Made by a program: the position numbers and the translations under genes | Origin: Spirochaetales bacterium | GTDB taxonomy: Bacteria > Spirochaetota > Spirochaetia > Sphaerochaetales > Sphaerochaetaceae | Direction of reading: 5' to 3' | Length of the DNA: 64,000 bases | NCBI GenBank assembly: GCA_017478205.1 | Contig: JAFVDZ010000024.1 | Location: forward strand, 1 to 64,000 | Shown here: one piece after another, positions 1 to 8,667 of the stretch | Numbering within the stretch: position 1 is the stretch's first letter | Layout of the letters: every line of letters starts with the position of its first letter | Notes under the pieces: generated by a model | Told to the model about the DNA's origin: nothing | What the model saw: only the letters and a program-made list of their open reading frames with translations | The model's database searches: none

Positions 1-2
1 CT

Positions 3-230
3 GAGAATATGCAATATAATAGACTCAGAGAGAGGATGAAGAATATTAAAAGACCGGAGGTAATAGAAACAATGCAGAGTGAATTGGATAAGATCTACGA
101 AGAGGAGTATGAAGAGAGACTCAAAGAAGCTAGTATAAAAATAGCTCAGAAAATGATGAGCGACGGTTTATCAATTGAGCTGATATCTAAATATACAGGA
201 CTCTCATCAGGCGAAATTCAGGCTATTTGA
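3..230 (+). CDS. C-terminal part of an Rpn/PD-(D/E)XK nuclease-type protein, cut by the window edge
   Basis: The frame is open to the left edge of the window, so this is probably the 3' end of a longer gene. The visible 70-odd residues are a charged helix (MQSELDKIYEEE) followed by a tail ending IELISKYTGLSSGEIQAI. Tails of this type (a helix, then 'G-L-S-x-E-x-I' repeats) are usual at the C terminus of Rpn recombination-promoting nuclease/putative transposase proteins. The catalytic PD-(D/E)XK domain would lie upstream and is not seen. A diverged copy of the same 3' end follows at 350-600. The family call rests on the tail only. Confidence 0.5.
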   Translation, partial: ENMQYNRLRERMKNIKRPEVIETMQSELDKIYEEEYEERLKEASIKIAQKMMSDGLSIELISKYTGLSSGEIQAI

Positions 231-256
231 TAATGAGTCTACTTATCTAGAATGAT

Positions 257-306
257 GGGCTGCAATGATAGTTGATTTAAGGTTGACTAGATTGCAGTCC
301 TTTTCT
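257..306 (+). terminator. Rho-independent-type terminator, copy 1
   Basis: GGGCTGCAAT (257-266) pairs with ATTGCAGTCC (291-300), with one G-U pair, across a 24-base loop, followed by TTTTCT. It ends the truncated nuclease-type gene. Confidence 0.6.
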
Positions 307-349
307 ATTTCATCTCGAAATAAGATTTTCAAGATGATTCTGGATATCA

Positions 350-600
350 CTATAATAGTCTCAGAGAGAGGATGGAGAATATAGAGAAAACAGAGGAAAG
401 AAATAATGCAGAGTGAATTGGATAAAATCTACGAGGAAGAGTTCGAAGAAAAACTCAAGGGAATAGCAAAGAAAATGAAGAGCGAATGTTTATCTGAAGC
501 TAGTATAAGAATAGCAAAGAATTTGAAAAGCATGGGTTTGCCAACTGAGCAGATAGCAAAAGCAACAGGACTCTCATCAGGCGAAATTCAGGCTATTTGA
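350..600 (+). pseudogene. Frameshifted second copy of the Rpn-type 3' end
   Basis: This repeats the end of the upstream gene. Relative to copy 1 the stretch before MQSELDKIYEEE is two bases shorter. The reading frame starting at ATG 372 (MENIEKTEERNN...) therefore runs into a stop, while the conserved tail is read only from ATG 406 (64 codons). The tail (IAKNLKSMGLPTEQIAKATGLSSGEIQAI in full, shared at its end with copy 1) has extra residues in the middle. There is no catalytic domain and no clear ribosome binding site. A decayed fragment left by duplication is the simplest reading; a short expressed peptide from 406 cannot be excluded. Confidence 0.6.
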
Positions 601-626
601 TAATGAGTCTACTTGTCTAGAATGAT

Positions 627-676
627 GGGTTGCAATGATAGTTGATTTAAGGTTGACTAGATTGCAGCCCTTTTCT
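627..676 (+). terminator. Rho-independent-type terminator, copy 2
   Basis: GGGTTGCAAT (627-636) pairs with ATTGCAGCCC (661-670), then TTTTCT. The wobble pair has moved relative to copy 1 (G-U there, U-G here), so the stem is kept although the bases changed. Confidence 0.6.
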
Positions 677-779
677 TCTATAGCGTGCGATAGTGTATTT
701 TACCTTGTTACATCACGCTGTTTTACTAATATGATTACAAGTCAGAAAAAGAATTGTATCTATTTCCCAGAGGATAACA

Positions 780-812
780 AAAGAGGCTGTATCATCAACA
801 GCCCCTTTTTGT
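780..812. terminator. Bidirectional terminator after the glycosidase gene
   Basis: AAAAGAGGCTGT and ACAGCCCCTTTT form a stem around ATCATCA. T-runs lie on both sides, so it can stop the leftward glycosidase transcript ending at 815 and anything arriving from the left. Confidence 0.6.
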
Positions 813-814
813 TT

Positions 815-2239
815 TCAAATCTTATCTATCAGCATAGAACACTTTCCGGAAGGAATTGGAAGAGTCTTCTTTTTCTTCTCATCGAGGATTTCGATGGAGA
901 AGTAGTAGAGCTTCTCACTCTCAAGCCTTATCTCCCAGCCTCTTATGTTCTTATTGGACAGGATTGTGATGTTGTTTCTCTTAAGGGAAAGCTTTTCTAT
1001 ACCCATTGCCTCAAGAGATGGCATTACCCAATCGACAGTCTTTCTTGGCAAGGATATCTCAAGACCAATGATATTCTCGATCATCATAGAAATTGTGATC
1101 AAGGCAAGCATTGGAAGATATCTCTTTCTATTTGTGAAAGAGCCATCTGTACAGACAGAGAAACCTTCTGAATTAGGCTTATATGCTTCCCAGACATCAC
1201 CAACAGTATCTCCATCAGGATGAAGAGTATCGAGGATAAAGTACATGTGTCTGATAGCACAGTCACGAGCATAGACAAAAGCACCATACTTCATGAGTCC
1301 CTTGACTACAATATATGTATAGAAAGGAACTACACCACCTCTGTAACCATCACCAGTTTCACTGAAATACTTTGATGAAACAGGAACACATGGGAAAGGG
1401 TTCTCTGTTCCGAACTCTTCAGGATCCTTGAGCTGCTGGATAAGATATTCAGAATACTCATCGTTAGGAATCTCAGCAAAGAGTGTCCAATATGAGCCAA
1501 TGTGCTTGTTTATGATCTGATTCTCATCCTTGTCCAGATCGTAGTAGAAGTGAGTTTCTTCATCCCACATCATACTGTTGATACGAGTCTTGAGAGAGAA
1601 ATACTGTCTCTTATATCTGAAGGAGAGTTCCTTATCATTGAGGATATCTCCAATTGTAGACATATAGAGAGCAGCTGCAGCCATCTGAGAATTGAAATCT
1701 ATTGTGTATTCAGCACCTTCTCTAGGTACGTTTCCCAAGTGACATGCTTCATATGGAACAGAGTAAAGACCATTAGGTTTCAAGAAATTCTCGCTTATCC
1801 AAGCAAGATATTTCTCGAGATATACAACGATCTCCTTCAATCTCTTCTTGTTTCCAATCTTGTGGTAGAAAACATACTCGACGAAAGGAAGCAGAGGTAC
1901 TGAAACACCCAGAGGGTTTCCTTCTGTAAAAATTGGCTGGAGTGTCTCAAGAGAACATATCTCGGCAATTTGACCATCTTCTTTCTGCTGCTTGTAGAAA
2001 AAGTCGATCATTGAGTATGCATCAAAGTTCTGATTGCTATATGAAAGAGACAGAGCGGAAAGACATGAATCGAATAGACTGATAGTCTTACCATCCTGTG
2101 CTGTAAGGAGTCCTTCAGGGAAGAGCTCAGGGTTCTGAGTTCTATTCCAACTTTCTTCCAGCCAGACCCAGGAACGATCATACATGTCGACAAAGTCCTG
2201 ATCATAAAAATGTACGCAAGGAACTAAATCTTTAACCAA
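815..2239 (-). CDS. Toroid-fold glycosidase (GH63/MGH1-like)
   Basis: This 474-residue protein resembles the (alpha/alpha)6-toroid glycosidases grouped as trehalase/GH63/mannosylglycerate-hydrolase-like. Features are a WVWLEESW segment near residue 25, EGNPLGVSVPLLPFVEY near 106-122, EGAEYTIDFNSQMAAAA near 174-190 (D181 in the position of a family acid), and GDTVGDVWEAYKPN in the C-terminal half. The start is a TTG at 2239: an AGGAG lies about seven bases upstream and no other start fits. There is no signal peptide, so it should be cytoplasmic and act on an imported or stored sugar or glycoside. The substrate cannot be read from the sequence. It stands alone, with a terminator just past its stop. 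Confidence 0.65.
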   Translation of the reverse strand: MVKDLVPCVHFYDQDFVDMYDRSWVWLEESWNRTQNPELFPEGLLTAQDGKTISLFDSCLSALSLSYSNQNFDAYSMIDFFYKQQKEDGQIAEICSLETLQPIFTEGNPLGVSVPLLPFVEYVFYHKIGNKKRLKEIVVYLEKYLAWISENFLKPNGLYSVPYEACHLGNVPREGAEYTIDFNSQMAAAALYMSTIGDILNDKELSFRYKRQYFSLKTRINSMMWDEETHFYYDLDKDENQIINKHIGSYWTLFAEIPNDEYSEYLIQQLKDPEEFGTENPFPCVPVSSKYFSETGDGYRGGVVPFYTYIVVKGLMKYGAFVYARDCAIRHMYFILDTLHPDGDTVGDVWEAYKPNSEGFSVCTDGSFTNRKRYLPMLALITISMMIENIIGLEISLPRKTVDWVMPSLEAMGIEKLSLKRNNITILSNKNIRGWEIRLESEKLYYFSIEILDEKKKKTLPIPSGKCSMLIDKI

Positions 2240-2396
2240 GGAAAACTCCTATTTTGCCGCATTTAAAGGCATTTTAAAGAATAATACCTAAAAACTAAGA
2301 AGTCAACTAAAACTTCTTCACATATAATTTCTTTATATATAAGTAATTAATTTTCATTTTGTCTCTATTTGACCATAATTTCTTTCGTTTCCAATT

Positions 2397-3308
2397 TTAC
2401 ATGTATATATTTATAGCAGAAGGCACAACCTCAACAGAAAGATGTTTCATTTTCTGCCCTATTTCCTCACCATCGGCCTGAACCATCATTCCCTCTCCTT
2501 CAGTGTTTATACAAACCCTTTTGACGCGTTTATAATCCATCAGGTCAAGTTCAAGCTGTCGCCCTCTGATAAAGGCAATAACCAAGCCCAGAAGCTCTAC
2601 ATGCCTAACTGCTCTATTTGCATAGCTAAGATCAAGAAGACCATCATCCAGTTTTGCATAAGGCCCGAGCAAAAAGCCTGCACCCATTCTCCTTCCATTA
2701 GAAAGAGAAAGCTGCTGACTTGTTACTTTCCTTTCTTCTCCATCTACATTGAGAGATAAGGAGTACGGGCAAGGCAGAGTGACAAGAGACGAAAGCAGGG
2801 AAAGAAAATAGCTCGGCATCCCACTTATATGCTTGAAAGAGGAGGCCTTGCTGTTTATTATCGCTTCAAAGCCAAGGCCTGCTCCATTTGCAAAATATCG
2901 CCCACCAGGACACTCATCTCCCTTAAGATAACCAAGGTCTATACACCTTGTTTTTCCACTTGCGATGATAGCAACAGCCTTCTTTATGTCCGTTGGTATC
3001 TTGAGGCTCCAAGCAAGATCATTTCCTCTTCCTATCGGAATTATGCCAAGCTTTGTCTGCTTTCCTTCTTGCATGATTCCGTTTATGACTTCATTTACAG
3101 CCCCATCTCCACCACAGCAGACGATAGTATCGAAGCCCTTTCGTACCCCTTCTCTTGCTATCTCTATCGCATGACCCTTGTATAGAGAGAAATCAAAGGA
3201 TGTTTCTATATCAAAAAGGGAAAACTCCTTTTCAATTCTTGTTTTATATCCAGAACCCTTTCCCTTGGATGAATTAGGATTCAATATGCACAGAACCTTG
3301 TTGACCAT
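2397..3308 (-). CDS. Diacylglycerol/lipid kinase family protein (YegS/DagK type)
   Basis: This is a 303-residue member of the DAGK_cat lipid kinase family, which phosphorylates diacylglycerol or related lipids with ATP at the inner membrane face. The N-terminal NPNSSKGKG segment and the GGDG nucleotide loop at 66-69 (CCGGDGAVNEVING) are clear, followed by IPIGRGNDLAWSL, the conserved 'GTxNDxA'-type motif. The length fits the family. ATG 3308 is preceded by a promoter whose -10 ends six bases upstream and there is no Shine-Dalgarno sequence. It is divergent from nagA with about 80 bases between them. A sphingosine-kinase-like specificity is possible but unsupported. Confidence 0.85.
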   Translation of the reverse strand: MVNKVLCILNPNSSKGKGSGYKTRIEKEFSLFDIETSFDFSLYKGHAIEIAREGVRKGFDTIVCCGGDGAVNEVINGIMQEGKQTKLGIIPIGRGNDLAWSLKIPTDIKKAVAIIASGKTRCIDLGYLKGDECPGGRYFANGAGLGFEAIINSKASSFKHISGMPSYFLSLLSSLVTLPCPYSLSLNVDGEERKVTSQQLSLSNGRRMGAGFLLGPYAKLDDGLLDLSYANRAVRHVELLGLVIAFIRGRQLELDLMDYKRVKRVCINTEGEGMMVQADGEEIGQKMKHLSVEVVPSAINIYM

Positions 3309-3343
3309 AAAGCCATGATAACTTAGTCATAGTACATTTACAA
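3309..3343 (-). promoter_or_regulatory. Promoter of the lipid kinase gene, leaderless type
   Basis: On the minus strand: TTGTAA (3343-3338), 17 bases, TATCAT (3320-3315), six bases, then ATG at 3308. The predicted transcript starts at the start codon. Confidence 0.6.
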
Positions 3344-3373
3344 ACACGCAGGTGGAAGAAAACCACAGACTCT

Positions 3374-3389
3374 TGATATAATAAATCTC
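3374..3389 (+). promoter_or_regulatory. Extended -10 promoter of nagA, leaderless type
   Basis: TGATATAAT (3374-3382) is a perfect -10 with the extended TGn element. Seven bases later comes ATG 3390. No convincing -35 and no Shine-Dalgarno are present. Confidence 0.6.
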
Positions 3390-4562
3390 ATGAAAGGATA
3401 TATAATCCAGAATGCAACGCTCTTTGATGGTCTCTCCATCAAGGAAAAGATGTCCATCCGTTTCAAGGATGGCATCATTGAAGAGATATGCCCTAAAATT
3501 GATTGCCGTAAGGATTATATAACCATCGATGCAACAGATCACATTCTTTCTCCTGGATACATAGACACTCACACGCATGGTTCATTCGGTGTTGGTGTAG
3601 AGGATAATGATGAAAGAGCTATACTCAAGTGGTCAAAGGCAATTATCAGAACAGGAGTATCCTCTTTCTTCCCTACCACATATACATCGAGCCTAGATAA
3701 TATGGCATCCTCATACAGGGCCATATTGAGAGCGATGGGAAAGGAGGAAGGTGCAAGGATCCTGGGCATAAACCATGAAGGACCATTCATTTCTGAAAAC
3801 AGGGCTGGAGGTCAGGATAAAAAGGGAATCATCCCATTTACAAAAGAAAGTTTTGATATTCTGACAAGGCAAGGTGGTGTTAAGGCAATGACTGTAGCTG
3901 TAGAAAAGAATGGCCTTGAGGAGCTATCTGATCTTGCAAAGGACAAGCACATCACTCTGATGGCGGGACATACAGATTGCACAGGAAAGGATATGCAGAG
4001 AGCAAAGAAGCTAGGTCTTAAAGGAGTTACACACCTTTTCAACGCCATGAGTCCTTTAAACCACAGAAGTTTAGGCTGTGCAGGCTATGCTCTTACTGAT
4101 GATGATCTATATACAGAAATCATTGCAGATTCCTACCATGTTGCACCCGAAATAGTGCATCTTGTCTACAAAATCAAGAAAGATAGAGCTGTGCTAATTA
4201 CAGACAGTCTTCGACCTTCTCATCTCAAAACGAGATGTTTCAACATAAATGGTATAGAATCTACAATTGAAAACGGAGTTTTCGTAAGCAGGAAAGATCC
4301 TTCATTGATTGTAGGTTCTTGCCTGAGTATGGATAAGGGAGTAAGGAATCTCGTCTCTTGGGGTGTTCCATTAGTCGATGCACTCAAAAGTGCAACCTCA
4401 AATCCTGCAACACTCCATGGCCTTGAAGGACTTGGTTTTCTAAAGCCTTCTTACAAGGCAGACATTCTTGTTCTAGATAGAGAACTTAAAGTTAAAGCGT
4501 TATTTATAGATGGTCTTCTGAAAGAGGGTTTCATCGGAAAGGAAGTTAATTATGTGGTATGA
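3390..4562 (+). CDS. nagA: N-acetylglucosamine-6-phosphate deacetylase
   Basis: This 390-residue amidohydrolase removes acetate from GlcNAc-6-phosphate in amino-sugar and cell-wall recycling. The family landmarks are present: HTHG at 61-64, the metal-binding Glu in NHEGPF (E130), His in MAGHTD (H194), His in GVTHLFNAM (H215), and the catalytic Asp in LITDS (D272). The C-terminal part ends in the usual DILVLDRELKVKALFIDG strand. nagB is not adjacent. The 3' end overlaps pepD by 11 bases, so the two are co-transcribed and probably translationally coupled. Confidence 0.93.
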   Translation: MKGYIIQNATLFDGLSIKEKMSIRFKDGIIEEICPKIDCRKDYITIDATDHILSPGYIDTHTHGSFGVGVEDNDERAILKWSKAIIRTGVSSFFPTTYTSSLDNMASSYRAILRAMGKEEGARILGINHEGPFISENRAGGQDKKGIIPFTKESFDILTRQGGVKAMTVAVEKNGLEELSDLAKDKHITLMAGHTDCTGKDMQRAKKLGLKGVTHLFNAMSPLNHRSLGCAGYALTDDDLYTEIIADSYHVAPEIVHLVYKIKKDRAVLITDSLRPSHLKTRCFNINGIESTIENGVFVSRKDPSLIVGSCLSMDKGVRNLVSWGVPLVDALKSATSNPATLHGLEGLGFLKPSYKADILVLDRELKVKALFIDGLLKEGFIGKEVNYVV

Positions 4563-5994
4563 AAGTTTGAAAGAAAAGGAACTTTGGAAGAACTTTGCAG
4601 CTATTTCTGCTATTCCAAGAGAATCTGGAAACGAGGAAGGGATAAGGAAGTTCCTTCTTTCCTGGGCCAAGGAAAGAGGGATAAAGACAGATACAGATGA
4701 GATAGGCAATGTATTCTATTACATTCCTGCAACAGAAGGGATGGAAGATATTCCTACTGTCTGTCTTCAGGGCCACATCGATATGGTCTGCGTAAAGACT
4801 AGAGATAGTAAGCACGATTTCACTAAGGACCCTATCGAAATCGTCTTCGATGGTAAGTATGTAAGAGCAAAGGACACATCCCTTGGCGCTGACAATGGAA
4901 TTGCAGTTGCCATGGCCATGACAATTATCTCAGATGAGAATGCAAAGCATGGCCCAATCGAGTGCCTGTTCACAGTTTCCGAAGAAACAGGTATGGACGG
5001 AGCCTTCGGCCTCGATGCATCCAAACTTTCAGCGCGCAAGCTTGTAAACATAGACAGCGAAGAAGAAGGAATAATCTACACAGGTTGCGCTGGAGGAATC
5101 GAAGTAGACGTAAAGAAGAGAGCAACAAGAGGCAATGTCTTTGACAATGCAGCTTTCTTTACTCTCTCTGTTTTCGGTCTCCTTGGTGGTCACTCTGGTG
5201 GTGAAATCCACAAGGGAAGATTGAATGCGATAAAGGCAATAGCTAGGATCATGCACAGAGCACCTGAATTCATGATCACAGCGCTTAATGGCGGAAGCAA
5301 GAGAAATGTAATCCCATCAGAAGCGACTATCAGCTTCTGTGTAAGAAGTGAAGAAGCAGAGACTCTAGTAAGCGTTGTAGAGCAGGCAGAAAAAGAACTC
5401 AAGAGAGAGTATTCAATTACAGACCCAGGTCTTGAAATTACTCTCACAAGGGAAAAGAAGGGACCCAAGGAAGCAGTCAAGACAAAGTGCAGCCACAGCG
5501 TAATCGAGGCAATCTATCTGACTCCTTGCAACGTACAGAGCATGTCAGCTGCCATTTCAGGTGTCGTAGAGACTAGCAACAACGTCGCAATCGTCACTCT
5601 CGATGAAAAGGAATTCACAATTATCAGCTCCTGTAGATCTCTAGTAGAATCATCAAAGCTTGAAACTGCGTATCAGGTAGCGGCTGCAGCAGAGGCCTTT
5701 GGCTTCAAGATCGAGATCAAGGGCTCTTATCCCGGCTGGGCTCCTGACCCTTCTTCAAAACTTGAGAAGGCCTTAGAGGACGCATACAAGGAGTACTATA
5801 ATAGCGACCCTATCGTTACATGCATCCACGCAGGACTTGAATGTGGAATAATAAATTCAAAAGTTGAGGGTATGGATTCAGTTTCCATCGGACCAAACCT
5901 CTTTGATGTACACTCCACAAACGAAAAGCTTGATGCTGAATCAGCAGAGAGAACTCTAGGGTTCATCAAATACTTCCTTGAGAAGATTCGATAA
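4552..5994 (+). CDS. pepD: Aminoacyl-histidine dipeptidase (M20, cytosolic non-specific dipeptidase)
   Basis: This 480-residue M20 metallopeptidase is of the PepD type and cleaves dipeptides in the cytoplasm. Metal and catalytic residues are visible: H75 and D77 in CLQGHIDMVC, D114 in SLGADNGIA, the catalytic E144 and ligand E145 in VSEETGMDG, and a final His in DVHSTNEK near the C terminus. The GGHSGGEIHKGR segment marks the lid/dimer domain. An AAGGAAG ribosome binding site lies inside the end of nagA just before ATG 4552. Pairing with nagA suggests salvage of cell-wall or mucin-derived material; that is inference. Confidence 0.92.
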   Translation: MWYESLKEKELWKNFAAISAIPRESGNEEGIRKFLLSWAKERGIKTDTDEIGNVFYYIPATEGMEDIPTVCLQGHIDMVCVKTRDSKHDFTKDPIEIVFDGKYVRAKDTSLGADNGIAVAMAMTIISDENAKHGPIECLFTVSEETGMDGAFGLDASKLSARKLVNIDSEEEGIIYTGCAGGIEVDVKKRATRGNVFDNAAFFTLSVFGLLGGHSGGEIHKGRLNAIKAIARIMHRAPEFMITALNGGSKRNVIPSEATISFCVRSEEAETLVSVVEQAEKELKREYSITDPGLEITLTREKKGPKEAVKTKCSHSVIEAIYLTPCNVQSMSAAISGVVETSNNVAIVTLDEKEFTIISSCRSLVESSKLETAYQVAAAAEAFGFKIEIKGSYPGWAPDPSSKLEKALEDAYKEYYNSDPIVTCIHAGLECGIINSKVEGMDSVSIGPNLFDVHSTNEKLDAESAERTLGFIKYFLEKIR

Positions 5995-6001
5995 GATAAA
6001 G

Positions 6002-6032
6002 GGGGCTGCCATTGTGGCAGCCCCTCACTCTT
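6002..6032. terminator. Terminator between pepD and the flavodiiron gene
   Basis: GGGGCTGCCA (6002-6011), loop TTG, TGGCAGCCCC (6015-6024), then CTCACTCTTTT. It serves the rightward pepD transcript and probably also the leftward gene ending at 6048. Confidence 0.75.
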
Positions 6033-6047
6033 TTATATTTCTATCTC

Positions 6048-7235
6048 TTATTTTACAGCAGCAATGATCTGATCGAAGGCAGCAAAGACCTTAGCTCTGT
6101 CTGCTTCAGTACCAACTCCTCTGTAATCGATAGCATCGACAACATCAAGAGCCATCTTCTCAGCAAGAGCCTTATATTCATTAGCAGCACCGCCAGACCA
6201 GAGGCTTGAGCCAAAGAACATGCTCTTTCTTCCCTTCAGACCCTTTCTTGCAAGAAGATCCATTGCATAGACAGCTTCTGGGAACATTGCCTTCTCATAG
6301 GTAGGAGCTGCGACAACAAGTGCCTCACTTCTCCATGCCTTCTCAAGCAGGAAAGACACTCCATCGTCAGGAATTCTGACAACATGCATCTTGGCACCAG
6401 CTTCCTCTGCCTTCTTTACAAGCTCGTCAGCTAATGCCTTGGTGTTGCCATACATGCTACTTAAAAGCATTGTAATTTCCTTTTCTCTTGGTCCTGCAAA
6501 GTAGGTAGCAAGTCTCTTGTACCAATCGACAATGAACTTTACATCCTTTCTCCAGAGGATTCCATGGCTTGGGCAGATCATCTTGAGTTCAAGTGCAGAT
6601 GCTGCATCAATTGCCTTGAGAACAAAGTTTGAGAAAGGAGCTACGATATTTGCATAATATCTCTCTGTCTCTGTCTCAAGCAACTTTCTCTCGTCGTCTG
6701 TCATCTCATCATCGAAGACACTCTTGGTTTCACCAAAAGCACCAAAGGCATCGCAAGAGAAGAGGATACCCTCTTCCTTTACATATGTTCCCATTGTATC
6801 TGGCCAGTGGACATTAGGAAGTGGAACAAATGTAAGAGTTGTGCCACCGAGATCGAGTTCCTCCATTGGCTTGATAACATGAGCATCCTTCTTGTCATAC
6901 AGGCTGATAAGCTCTGTGGATGCAACCTTTGTGCAATAGACTGGGATATCAGGTCTTCTCTTGAAGAAGTCCCTGAGACCACCAGTGTGGTCTGGTTCCA
7001 TGTGATTCAGAACGAGGATATCGATGTCTTCAACAGTAAGACCGAGGTCCTTCAATTCTTCATCAAAAGAAGCGCCCTCTTCAACATAATCGATGAGTGC
7101 AGTCTTCTCATTTCCCTGTACGAGATAAGCGTTTACAGAAACGCCATCTTTGATTGGCCAAGCTCCTTCGAAGAGCTTTTTCTTGTCATATTGGTATCTG
7201 AACAATGATATATTTTTTGTGATTGAATATTTCAT
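6048..7235 (-). CDS. Flavodiiron protein (FprA-type oxidoreductase)
   Basis: This 395-residue A-type flavoprotein of anaerobes reduces O2 to water and/or NO to N2O. The N-terminal metallo-beta-lactamase-like domain holds the diiron motif N-H-M-E-P-D-H (H78, E80, D82, H83), with further ligands in NVHWPDT, FSCDAFG and SHGILWR. The C-terminal flavodoxin domain starts near residue 255 with the FMN-binding loop SSMYGNTKALADEL. No rubredoxin domain is fused. ATG 7235 is preceded by a TTGAAA/TATTAT promoter ending six bases away, so the message is predicted leaderless. It points to an anaerobe that meets oxygen or nitric oxide in its host. Confidence 0.93.
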   Translation of the reverse strand: MKYSITKNISLFRYQYDKKKLFEGAWPIKDGVSVNAYLVQGNEKTALIDYVEEGASFDEELKDLGLTVEDIDILVLNHMEPDHTGGLRDFFKRRPDIPVYCTKVASTELISLYDKKDAHVIKPMEELDLGGTTLTFVPLPNVHWPDTMGTYVKEEGILFSCDAFGAFGETKSVFDDEMTDDERKLLETETERYYANIVAPFSNFVLKAIDAASALELKMICPSHGILWRKDVKFIVDWYKRLATYFAGPREKEITMLLSSMYGNTKALADELVKKAEEAGAKMHVVRIPDDGVSFLLEKAWRSEALVVAAPTYEKAMFPEAVYAMDLLARKGLKGRKSMFFGSSLWSGGAANEYKALAEKMALDVVDAIDYRGVGTEADRAKVFAAFDQIIAAVK

Positions 7236-7270
7236 GCGTTCATAATAATTGCACGTTTCGTTTATTTCAA
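7236..7270 (-). promoter_or_regulatory. Promoter of the flavodiiron gene, leaderless type
   Basis: On the minus strand: TTGAAA (7270-7265), 17 bases, TATTAT (7247-7242), six bases, ATG 7235. There is no Shine-Dalgarno. This is one of the clearest examples of the pattern in the window. Confidence 0.75.
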
Positions 7271-7372
7271 TACAAATAAAGATTTTGGGAATGGGATTTG
7301 AGAAATACTGCTTATTAGCTAAAAACTCATCTAAAATACAAATATCCTTTTATGCCCACTGCCCTTACACAC

Positions 7373-7410
7373 TTGTTAGTACTTTTCAGTTCAGTTATAT
7401 TTATTTCAGT
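7373..7410 (+). promoter_or_regulatory. Promoter of the TraB-family gene
   Basis: TTGTTA (7373-7378), 17 bases, TATATT (7396-7401), nine bases, ATG 7411. There is no Shine-Dalgarno, so the leader would be at most a few bases. It supports 7411 rather than the open frame upstream. Confidence 0.5.
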
Positions 7411-8598
7411 ATGATTGTTGAAAAGATTAGTGATACCGTACATAGACTCAAATTGGAAAACCAAGAAATTGTTCTTATCGGTACTGCCCATATAAGCCAG
7501 AATAGTGTAGAGGAGGTTTCCTCTTTGATCGACTCAGAAAACCCTGATAGGGTCTGTGTCGAGCTTGATGACGGAAGAATGAAATCCAAAACCCAGAAGA
7601 AAAGCTGGGAAGAGAAGGATATCAGGACAGTTTTCAAAGAAGGAAAGGGCTTCTTGCTGCTTGCAAATACAGCTCTCGCCTCCTTTCAAAGGAGGATGGG
7701 TCTCCAGACTGGCACAAAGCCAGGAGAAGAGATCTTGGGAGCAGCACAGAAGGCAAAGGAAAAAGGGATTCCTGTTTCTCTCTGTGACAGAGAGATCCAG
7801 ACAACCTTCCGCCGTGCATGGGCAAAGAGTAACTTCTTTAACAAATGCAAGCTACTTGCAACACTTATAACTGCAGCCTTCTCGAAGGAAGAGATCACAC
7901 CAGAGGAGCTAGAAGAACTCAAGAAGCAGGACACTCTTCAGTCCATGATGGATGAATTGTCAAAGGAGCTCCCTTCTGTAAAAGAGGTCTTGATCGATGA
8001 AAGAGACAAATACCTAGGAAGATCTATATTCTCAGCTCCAGGAAGCAAGAAGATTGCAGTAATTGGAGCTGGACACACAAAGGGTGTAATTTCAACAATT
8101 GAAAAGATGGAAAAGGGAGAGAGGACCGAAACCCTTGAGGAGCTTACATCTATCCCAAAGAGCAGCATTCTTGCAGGAGCAACGCAATTTGTTGTCCCAA
8201 CACTCCTACTCCTCATAATAGTCCTAGCAGCCTTCAATTCAGGCTGGGATCAGGGCCTTAGGACCTTTATCTATTGGGTAATTGTGAATGCTGCATGTAC
8301 CTTCATTGCCACCTTGATTTCAGGTGCGCACTTCTTGAATATAATTGCATGCACGATAACAGCCCCAATATTTGCTCTTGCGCCTGTACTGGGAGTTGGC
8401 ATGCTAGGAGGAATTCTGGAAGCAACCTTCAGAAAGCCTAAAGTAAAGGACTTCGAGGCAATCAACGATGATTCAATGAGTCTGAAAGGCTGGTATAAGA
8501 ACAGGATACTCCATGCTCTTCTTGTATTCTTCCTTTCCTCTCTTGGCTCTGTATTTGGAACCTTGATTGCTTTCCCTTTCCTTTTGACAATGATTTGA
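7411..8598 (+). CDS. TraB/PrgY-family membrane protein
   Basis: About 395 residues. The N-terminal TraB domain begins right after the start (IVLIGTAHIS, then CVELDDGR) and has a second conserved histidine motif (VIGAGHTKGV) before residue 230. At least three or four hydrophobic segments fill the C-terminal third (VVPTLLLLIIVLAAF, FIYWVIVNAACTFIATLI, then two more). The frame is open 54 codons further upstream, but that part is low-complexity and lacks family features. Family members include the enterococcal pheromone shutdown protein PrgY; the GxxH motifs suggest a metal-dependent hydrolase, and a physiological role here is not known. Confidence 0.8.
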   Translation: MIVEKISDTVHRLKLENQEIVLIGTAHISQNSVEEVSSLIDSENPDRVCVELDDGRMKSKTQKKSWEEKDIRTVFKEGKGFLLLANTALASFQRRMGLQTGTKPGEEILGAAQKAKEKGIPVSLCDREIQTTFRRAWAKSNFFNKCKLLATLITAAFSKEEITPEELEELKKQDTLQSMMDELSKELPSVKEVLIDERDKYLGRSIFSAPGSKKIAVIGAGHTKGVISTIEKMEKGERTETLEELTSIPKSSILAGATQFVVPTLLLLIIVLAAFNSGWDQGLRTFIYWVIVNAACTFIATLISGAHFLNIIACTITAPIFALAPVLGVGMLGGILEATFRKPKVKDFEAINDDSMSLKGWYKNRILHALLVFFLSSLGSVFGTLIAFPFLLTMI

Positions 8599-8636
8599 AA
8601 CAAAACAAGGCCCACATTAGGGCCCTATGATAAAAG

Positions 8637-8665
8637 GCCTTTCGGAAAAAACCCGAAAGGCTTTA
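8637..8665. terminator. Terminator between the TraB-family and IclR genes
   Basis: GCCTTTCGG (8637-8645) and CCGAAAGGC (8653-8661) form a perfect stem around an A-rich loop; AAAA lies to the left and TTTAC to the right. A weaker GGCCC/GGGCC hairpin sits at 8609-8624. Confidence 0.7.
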
Positions 8666-8667
8666 CT

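Larger units (their letters stand above)
13..676 (+). repeat. Direct duplication of a gene 3' end plus its terminator
   Basis: Bases about 13-306 and 351-676 are two diverged copies of one segment. Both hold an AATATAATAGACTCAGAGAG-like block, the MQSELDKIYEEE coding stretch, an identical ACTCTCATCAGGCGAAATTC block ending in TGATAATGAGTCTACTT, and a long-looped terminator hairpin. The copies differ by small insertions and deletions in the coding part and by scattered substitutions, so the duplication is not very recent. Confidence 0.75.

Noticed and set aside
7249-7410. N-terminal extension of the TraB-family protein
   Set aside because: The 54 extra codons are unlike the family and include the promoter bases; the protein starts at 7411.
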